Shown here piece after piece: positions 57,500 through 64,000 of a DNA stretch of 64,000 nt (positions are counted from its first letter, which is position 1; every line of letters begins with the position of its first letter). Location: positions 211,917,443-211,981,442 of the forward strand of contig OU015490.1 in NCBI GenBank assembly GCA_907164885.2, in the 5' to 3' direction. The position numbers and the translations under genes are program-made. Under the pieces are notes generated by a model. That model saw only the letters and a program-made list of their open reading frames with translations. It did no database searches and was not told where the DNA came from. The stretch comes from Dolomedes plantarius. Taxonomy: Eukaryota > Arthropoda > Arachnida > Araneae > Dolomedidae.

Positions 57500-57712
57500 A
57501 AGACCATTTCTTCCACATGGGCTCAGGAGAATCATAACTCGATTCGAGAAAACCGGACATGCATTTCAGCCGGGTCAAGGATGTAAACCGGTTCGTTCAG
57601 ATCTCATCGAAGATCTTGCCAGTGCTGTTGAACAATCAATGGATAATGTTGTAAGCTCTAGTAACGCATGTGTAGTGTCACGATAATTGGATGTTCCATT
57701 TGGCACAGTGTG
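57500..57712 (+). pseudogene. Tc1/mariner transposase N-terminal fragment
   Basis: Plus strand QLEFAQRPFLPHGLRRIITR, FEKTGHAFQPGQG, VRSDLIEDLASAVEQSMDN, LDVPFGTVWN. This resembles the DNA-binding half of mariner-like transposases, including the second helix-turn-helix with LDxPxxTVxxIL, and is related to the protein encoded at 23,230-24,211. Element B's right portion begins directly after it, apparently having inserted there. Confidence 0.55.
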
Positions 57713-57845
57713 GAATAGGGGGGAGCTAAAAAACTTTTTCTCGAATTTCACATTGTCTGAGTCATTATTTCATGTGAAACTGGCTGGAACAAATTTTCTC
57801 CAAAACTTGTCACAACAAGGGTTTTGCACGTTTGCAGAGATTTTT

Positions 57846-58380
57846 CTATTGTGCCGGAAAATTGGTGTGGACCAGATGTCTTTCCTTCAATCTTCTAGAA
57901 AAGGTGGCTAAGAGGTAGTTCATTAGTATGCAATAAGCATACAAACCAGTACAATTTATGACCAATAAAGATTTCAAGCCGTCTACCTGTATCATTTTTA
58001 TTCCCGACGTTGACGTTCGTTCCATCACACCCAATAGCAACCAGTTCCGAAAGTGTAATCCCTATCTGTGTAACGAAGTTGATGATGCTTCGTATAATAT
58101 CCGCACTAGACCTAGAATAAGCATTCACTTGTCAGATGTAAACAGAACCAGGTTCTGACCACAAAACAATATACTCTTCCACAACTATAATCCTGTATAA
58201 AGACCTTCCCTTATTTTCTTGCACTATAATTTTGTCTTTTCTTCCATCGAAGTAGATGGGGTACAAAAAATGTGTTACTTGTATAGAATTAAGTTGTGAT
58301 CGAACCTTTCGACGTTCCCTCCTCAGCTTACAATCGTCAATGTACGACATGTCGTTTCTAGCACTGACATTTGACAACAA
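57846..58380 (-). pseudogene. Element B transposase-like protein, N-terminal half with CDGTNVN and CxxH
   Basis: Minus-strand frames read SYIDDCKLRRERRKVRSQLN near 58,350, then SRSSADIIRSIINFVTQIGI, LVAIGCDGTNVNVGNKND, and WFVCLLHTNELPLSHLF. The CDGTNxNxG block followed about 25 residues later by C-x-x-H is parallel to element A (FDTTASNTG and C-x-x-H). This is reminiscent of the catalytic Asp and CxxH of hAT/P/Kolobok-type RNase H-fold transposases. Frameshifts occur around 57,990. Function as a transposase is inferred from TIR context and motif spacing. Confidence 0.65.
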
Positions 58381-58624
58381 ATATTAAATAATAATTAATA
58401 TTTACAAATTAATTAATTATTCAATAAATTTATTTTTTTTTATAAAAAGGCATTAAAATCTTTAAATGAAGGCAACACAAATATTCACTTGAGGTGTGGA
58501 ACCTCAAGATGGCAAATTTTGAGCTGAAATTTGGAGAAAATTTGTTCCAGCCAGTTTCACACCAAATAATGACTCAGGTAACGTGAATTTCGAGAGAAAG
58601 TTTTTTCGCTCCACTCTACTCTAC

Positions 58625-59535
58625 ACTCTACCACTCTACTTTTATACCAATATACCGGGCAGTAGCGAGAAGCATTTTGATCGAAATAATAATAAATCTG
58701 ACTGCAGATTTTAGAATAAAAAAATAAATGGGGAAAGTTTGATGGTAAGTCTGAAATTGATGCAATTAATATTTCGAGGGACGGGAATAAATTTATAAAT
58801 AATCCTATGTGCATTCCACTTGACAGTATACCATATCCAAATAACTTACAAATTAAAAACTAAACTAACGTAATTGGAGATATGAATACTTACTTAAAGT
58901 AATGGAGTGGCATGACCTTTCGAATGCATTTCTTTTTAAACTGATTGATGACGATACTGATCCACACAATTTTTTGTACCGTGATGGTGTTAACTCTTCG
59001 CTTGATATCCTCTGTATTACAGCTGGTATTTGTGCAAGTACTAAAAGTTGTTGAAGATCTAGGATCAGGCCACCTATGAATTATTATCCCAACTTATATT
59101 ATAAAATCTAGGAAGAAACTGAACTTAAATAAAATGTGTCATAGTACTTTCTAACAGGAGAAAAGTTTTTAATCACGATAGAATACAGAATATTTGGAAA
59201 GAAATTCCCACTTATCAAGCGCGTCTGATAGATATATTCGCATTTCAACAAAACAATTACTATGTATGCAAAAGCAACATCCCAAGAGGTTAAATAAAAT
59301 CATAACAGTTTTTGGAATGGAGGTGAAAAAGAGGCAAAAGAAAAAGTCTTCATCTTAGAAGGTGGGTAGAGAAAACATACAGCCATACCGATGTTATTGT
59401 CTGAAGAAAACAAACAGTTGTCTTTACTAAAAGAAAACTAAATCTAAAATAAAACGATCATTTTTTATCAACTTTATATATCATATAAACATTAAAAATT
59501 AGGCAGTCTGAGAACTGATATGTTTTAATAACGAT
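58625..59535. other. No recognisable gene
   Basis: AT-rich sequence without supportable frames or repeat ends. Confidence 0.5.
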
Positions 59536-59539
59536 TTTT

Positions 59540-61000
59540 ATTCAACTGTTTAAGAAGTCGGAAGTCTTGCAGAATCAAATATTCAGAATGATAACTGGAA
59601 CAGTGAAACATATGCCAATCGATGCAATGTTACTGCTATCAGGAAACAGGGCAATTGAATCAATTATTAATAATGAGAGAGGTATTATACTTTATGAACA
59701 ACTTTTCAGAGAAGTGCCTCCGCTTTGGAAAACAAAAACCAACTTTTCAGAGTTGAAGATGATTTCCGAAAAAAAACTACAAAAATAACCCTAAGATTTA
59801 AAAGATACAAAAGAGCTTTATTAAGAGAGTTTTGGACAAATATTATATTTTAAAGTAAATACCTAAATTTAAGAGTTTGAAAGTCACTTCAATACATTAA
59901 AATTAATATTGACCTGCATAAACCAAGTACAATTGGTCTATAAAAGATTTTTCTACGACGTAAGTTTACTCCAGAGACATTTAAGAAGAGATATAACGAG
60001 ACTAAATGGCTCAGAATTTTTTACGGTGGCTCATTTATGATTGATTCATGAAAAGTTGAACCCGGTGTGCTTTTTGATATTTTTGCATTTTATACACCAA
60101 TTTGAAAATATAAAACTGCTTTTGATGGGGAAGTAGTTTGGAAACCAATTTGAAAATATAAAACTGCTTTTTATAGGGAAGTGGTAGTTGCTATTAGAGT
60201 GGACTTTGGAACAACTAGAGTCCGGAGATCAAAATCTAGAAACACGGAATATTTTCAAACACAAGAGCAGCAATACATTCCTTTGAAGCTAGTGTTGACA
60301 CTATCTATAAGGATGTTTCAAAATGCAGTGGCATGTATGATGTCGTAAGAAAAAAGCGGAGTGTACTTGGCAAAACAATACCATTTATTGCAGCAATATA
60401 GTATGTATAATAATGATAGGAAAAGTAATACAAATGAGTACGCTCGTACTCTAAGCGTGCCGAATGGCAAACACCACAGTGATCTTTCTTAGTTGGCGAA
60501 AGGCCGAAAACGCAGACCGCGAACTAGCGTGCACCGCTTAAATGCGAATTCGCATGTTCTTGTTTGCGCAGAACAAACAAAAGATGCAAATAAAAGATTA
60601 AAATGCTAAAGAGCGATAACGGTTATAGGGATCGAACACAAAATGTCGACATTTTTCAAGAAATTAATTTGTATCGAATTCCAGCGCACACCGGAATATA
60701 CGGCTACATCCAGGCAAATATGTTGGCAAAAAGTATTTCCTGGGTACAACAAATGATATATAGCGCACACCCTTTCGCGCTGCTAAAATATATATTTAAA
60801 AGGCATTAAACTTAAAATTTTGCCGAATAAATAGAATTGTGTTGGAAAATTGGAGACACTTGCTAGACAAAGGCATACTTGATTGGCAGCTCAAAAAAGG
60901 TGGGCGGTTGCAATTTTTCATCTGAAAACCCGACATAACTGCTTGGTGAAGGACCATTTCCTACCTACTCCAACTTGATCCTTATGGAGAGATGGTGTCA
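59540..61000 (+). pseudogene. Non-LTR retrotransposon ORF2, RT thumb to C-terminus, degraded
   Basis: The plus strand gives LQNQIFRMITGTVKHMPIDA, then MLLLSGN, which is the block after the RT fingers/palm in Jockey-like ORF2 proteins. Near 60,000 TKWLRIFYGGSFMIDS corresponds to the first RNase H block, with the catalytic Asp changed to Gly. At about 60,670 RIPAHTGIYGYIQANMLAKS is the late RNase H block. Near 60,910 the FHLKTRHNCL block of the C-terminus follows. All are in different frames. Catalytic RT motifs are absent. It is an old 5'-truncated insertion. Confidence 0.7.
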
Positions 61001-61050
61001 TGAATTGAGGTCATATACGGAGGTGATGCGATGTTTGCAGGGCTTCCCAT

Positions 61051-61669
61051 GTGTTGTGAAAACATCAGCGTAGAACTGGTTCGGAAGCAGCGTACTTGAA
61101 ACTAGACGGAACCGGTTTTATTTCACTCCTGATCGCCTAATCGGACATTCTCCAGGTCTTCCTACAAAGTTTTAAAAGAACGTTGGCAACAAAAAAGGTG
61201 TGAAAATTTCTCCGGCGGAAGGACATTATAAAAGGTGTCTCCTCGAATGTTCTCGGGGGGGAAGCTGACGTCTTGGTTCTTGGAGAGACGGTGGTCTGAA
61301 GCACGTGGTTGCGCGAGTAATAAAGTGTGACTCAACAGGTCTACGAAAGATTTGCAGAAATACGGGGTTGTCCGATGGTTCCTGGTTCCTTTGCTGAGAA
61401 TTGTATTTTCCAAGAGCACATAGTCTTCGTGCTAACAATTGTGCTGACCTCAACATGCGTGGTATAAATGGTGATGCACCACGTGCAAAATATTTTTTTA
61501 TGCTCTCCTAACTTGTCTTAAATAAAGTGTGGTAAGTGGATTCCAGTTTTATTCTTTTATTTTTTTGCAATGTGCTGATCTTATATAATCACGGCCACAA
61601 CTAACCGGTTCCGTCTAGTTTCAAGTACGCTGCTTCCGAACCAGTTCTACGCTGATGTTTTCACAACAC
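61051..61669. repeat. Perfect 67-bp inverted repeats flanking ~485 bp
   Basis: Bases 61051-61117 and 61603-61669 are exact inverted copies over 67 bases (GTGTTGTGAAAACATCAGCG at the left edge, ending GGAACCGGTT). The interior is non-coding but contains CATTATAAAAGG (TATA-like, about 61,225) and AATAAAGTGTG twice (about 61,319 and 61,523), giving it a promoter/LTR-like look. Confidence 0.9.
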
Positions 61670-61849
61670 CATGAGACAATTAATTTTTCGTTATTTGACT
61701 GCAGTTACATCATTATTTGTAATTCATTAATTTCCCTAGGATTTTATTTTTGGTAACATGTTCCCTGTGTCTTTCGAAATATAAAAATTTGTTATATTGT
61801 CACAAATGTCTTCTAATCGAAAGTATACAAAGACCAGGTCTATATTGGC

Positions 61850-61935
61850 TTGCGAGCTCAGGGGTACGGCTAACGGCAGCACCACAAGGGTCGGAGTCCG
61901 TCTTATCTAGTTACCTCCGGCCAAAAAATTCGTTT
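61850..61935 (-). mobile_element. SINE body fragment
   Basis: GCACCACAAGGGTCGGAGTCCG is the inverted form of the body of the SINE at 43,207 (CGGACTCCGACCCTTGCGGTGC, about 43,439-43,460). The tRNA-like head and the tail are missing. Confidence 0.6.
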
Positions 61936-62529
61936 GAATTCTTATAAACATTCACTTGGGATAAGTTATATTTATTAAAGTGCAGGTAAAGTAAAATATT
62001 GTGTTAACGTTAATAAACTATTTGTTATACTTTTTGAAATATATTCGAAGTCATTTGTATTAAAATATTTCATTACATCATAATCGGTGTAATCATATAA
62101 CATTATAAATAAAATGTGACGATCTAAAATATGGTATATTTTAAATATACATTTTAATAGCACCAGTACGGCAAATATCGGATAACAAAAGAAAAATTGT
62201 TTTTCCATTTATAGGCTGATTAATGTACCATCTCTAACATTTTTTATGGTAAATTAGCAGACTCTTTTCGTCCGAAAATGAAAAATTATATTAACGGGAC
62301 GAGAAACCTTCAACCTCGTTTTCATTGAAATTTTCAGATTTTAAAATTGTTCAATGAAAATAGTATTGATTTATATATATCACGAAAACCTTTATTAATA
62401 CGGGGCAGGGTCACTTTGTCACGTAATACCACGTGATTCCCCTTCGAATTGTATTACATAAGTCATAAACAGTGGTTAAGAATATATTATACCATTCTTC
62501 AGGGAAAAATCATGAAAGTTCCTGTAGAG
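61936..62529. other. No recognisable gene
   Basis: AT-rich sequence; a 77-codon minus frame has no known motif. Confidence 0.45.
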
Positions 62530-63546
62530 ATGATGTGATTGAAATTGATACCAGGCTCTATTCGCTTATATAGATCACAGTGGTTGGATGATTTATAGTC
62601 GGGGGGCATGTACAGGGTAAGATAAGATATTTACTTTCTGTTTTATGCTCTTTAAACCAATACTTGGTAGATTTTGCTGTATATATAGGGGGATTATCAT
62701 ACCGGAGAAAGCCATCTCCTGCAAGAAACAATACGACAGAGAAATATTTGTCCAAGATTAATGCTTCATTTTCCTTGTAGTAGACGATAATTTTCGTAGA
62801 ATAGTACCAAATAGATAGCTTGAATTCCCCTAACCAAGTAATGTTTGCCCCATAAGATGGACTAGTCAGCTATAATTTCAACTAGTCCTTCTCATTCATT
62901 ATCCATTTCAGGGTTACAAAAGGGCCTGAATAAAACCATGAGATGCCATCCCAAAATCCTGATAGATCTACCTCCATGATTGACAGTTAAGATGAGACAG
63001 CCAGAATCTTACGCTTGTGTAGGTGTTCTCCAGGCATACGAACGTCCTGTTGCGAGGAAAAGTGTGAACAATGATTTGTTGGACCAACTGCCGTTTTTAG
63101 ACATATTTATCGAGCAGGATTTGCGCTCGTTATGCCATTGAGGACGATATTTTGTATTGGCATCTGTTACAAGTGGCTGGGGAATAACTACTCTTCCGTA
63201 AATGCTTTGTTTGTGAAGTTCCATTTTGCCTCTAATGGTTGATAACAAAACATGCAGATGCCGATTGAGCTCTTCGGTCATTTTGGTTGCAGTTGTTTTC
63301 TTTCTTCGTGTCACATTCCGCTTCAATACCTCGTCCATCTCTTTCACTCAGCTCTCCATTTCGTCCTCTATTCTGTTTGGCAAAGGATGGTATCCCGTGC
63401 ACTCTGTATGCTATCATGACATTCGATACCATAGCTCGAAAAAATCCCATTAGCCTGGGGGTTGCAGTAATAGATTCTAATTTGCCCTTTTCACAAGGCC
63501 TGCAAGGTTTGACATTTAACGATGTTCCCCCAAATTGACGACGCAC
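62530..63546 (-). pseudogene. Tc1-like transposase, near full length but broken
   Basis: From 63,546 the minus strand has a helix-turn-helix region (PRLMGFFRAMVSNVMIAYRV), then, in another frame, VLKRNVTRRKKTTATKMTEE, IYGRVVIPQPLVTDAN and SLFTLFLATGRSYAWRTP, where the WSDE motif with the first Asp is lost. Near 62,700 GFLRYDNPPIYTAKSTKYWF contains the second Asp, followed by LPCTCP corresponding to the SPDLNPIE region. Multiple frameshifts. A different copy from the relic at 1-584, with similar domain order and orientation. Confidence 0.75.
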
Positions 63547-63702
63547 TTAGCTTCATTAATGCTACCTGACATTAGAATAATACATACACTATATTATATA
63601 ATAAAAATACCGATGGCCAGACTGGTTTTTTAAGGAATACGAAGCACATTCATAAACACCACTAATATTGATAGGTGTTTCCATTATTTTGATAACTAAC
63701 TA

Positions 63703-63822
<120 letters not shown>

Positions 63823-64000
63823 TTTTTGTATATTGAAGAAAACAATTAAAAAGCCATAAAAAAATTTCAATTGTTTCCTTTTAGGGCTTTTGATGTTGCG
63901 GAGGGACTGATTTTTCATATTAAATGATTATGTATTGCGCTTAGATCTATGAGATTGGAACATTCATAGCGATAGAATCATCAATCTTGCAACAGTACGT

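Larger units (their letters stand above)
56337..58612 (-). mobile_element. DNA transposon 'element B', composite and decayed
   Basis: The outer ends GGGTGGAGTGAAAAAG (left, about 56,346) and CTTTTTTCGCTCCACTCT-like sequence (right, about 58,600-58,620) are short inverted repeats. Inside, 57,713-57,800 is a second copy of the right terminus in inverted orientation (shared ACTGGCTGGAACAAATTTTC), so the right portion (57,713-58,612) looks like a deleted copy bounded by ~95-bp TIRs. Minus-strand transposase-like blocks occur in both portions. Confidence 0.55.

Overview
The window reads as non-genic DNA from a large, AT-rich, repeat-dense animal genome, most likely an arthropod and perhaps a spider or other arachnid. 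The lineage is an inference from the mix of mobile elements: long (AT)n arrays, Gypsy LTR elements, Tc1/mariner, piggyBac, hAT, pogo, Helitrons, a CAA-tailed tRNA-derived SINE, and two transposase-like families known mainly as 'uncharacterised' proteins in arthropods and cnidarians. I found no host gene, rRNA, true tRNA, CRISPR array or bacterial-style operon. Nearly every supportable coding signal is a transposable-element protein, and only one (the Gypsy Gag-Pol at 49.4-53.7 kb) is intact.

Layout. 0-5 kb: Tc1 relic cut by the window edge, hAT terminus, LTR-like stretch, a mariner relic with both inverted ends, and one copy of an unclassified repeat (R1). 5.1-7.0 kb: a decayed DNA transposon with ~230-bp terminal inverted repeats (TIRs) and an unfamiliar transposase-like reading frame. 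7.7-9.9 kb: piggyBac ends and a deleted piggyBac transposase. 10-13 kb: mostly unrecognised, including a ~1-kb C-depleted block. 13.1-15.0 kb: a ~0.9-kb tandem duplication carrying a hAT-type MITE twice. 16.5-18.2 kb: non-LTR RNase H tail and a mariner deletion derivative. 18.8-19.8 kb: inverted copy of R1. 20,905-21,404: 500-N gap. 22.9-26.9 kb: two mariner elements, a Helitron-like 3' end and a pogo-type MITE, mostly bounded by (AT)n arrays. 28.2-30.1 kb: a KRBA2/Ginger-like element with foldback ends and a nested hAT fragment. 31.0-31.8 kb: short Helitron. 32.2-38.8 kb: decayed Gypsy element with a Tc1 element nested in its leader. 40-43.6 kb: Helitron ends, a TTAA-flanked MITE and tRNA-derived SINEs. 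44.1-46.4 kb: mariner derivative containing six tandem 269-bp units. 46.9-48.2 kb: two foldbacks. 48.5-54.3 kb: structurally complete Gypsy element (LTRs, primer-binding site, polypurine tract, 4-bp target-site duplication, one 1421-codon frame). 54.4-56.1 kb: second TTAA-flanked MITE and an AT-centred foldback. 56.3-58.6 kb: second unfamiliar transposase family. 59.5-61.7 kb: non-LTR relic and a pair of perfect 67-bp inverted repeats. 62.5-63.5 kb: Tc1 relic.

The elements do not form a pathway. The history visible is repeated nesting: TA-targeting transposons inside or beside (AT)n arrays, Tc1 inside Gypsy, hAT inside the KRBA2-like element. Apart from the Gypsy at 48.5-54.3 kb, the coding relics carry stops, frameshifts or internal deletions.
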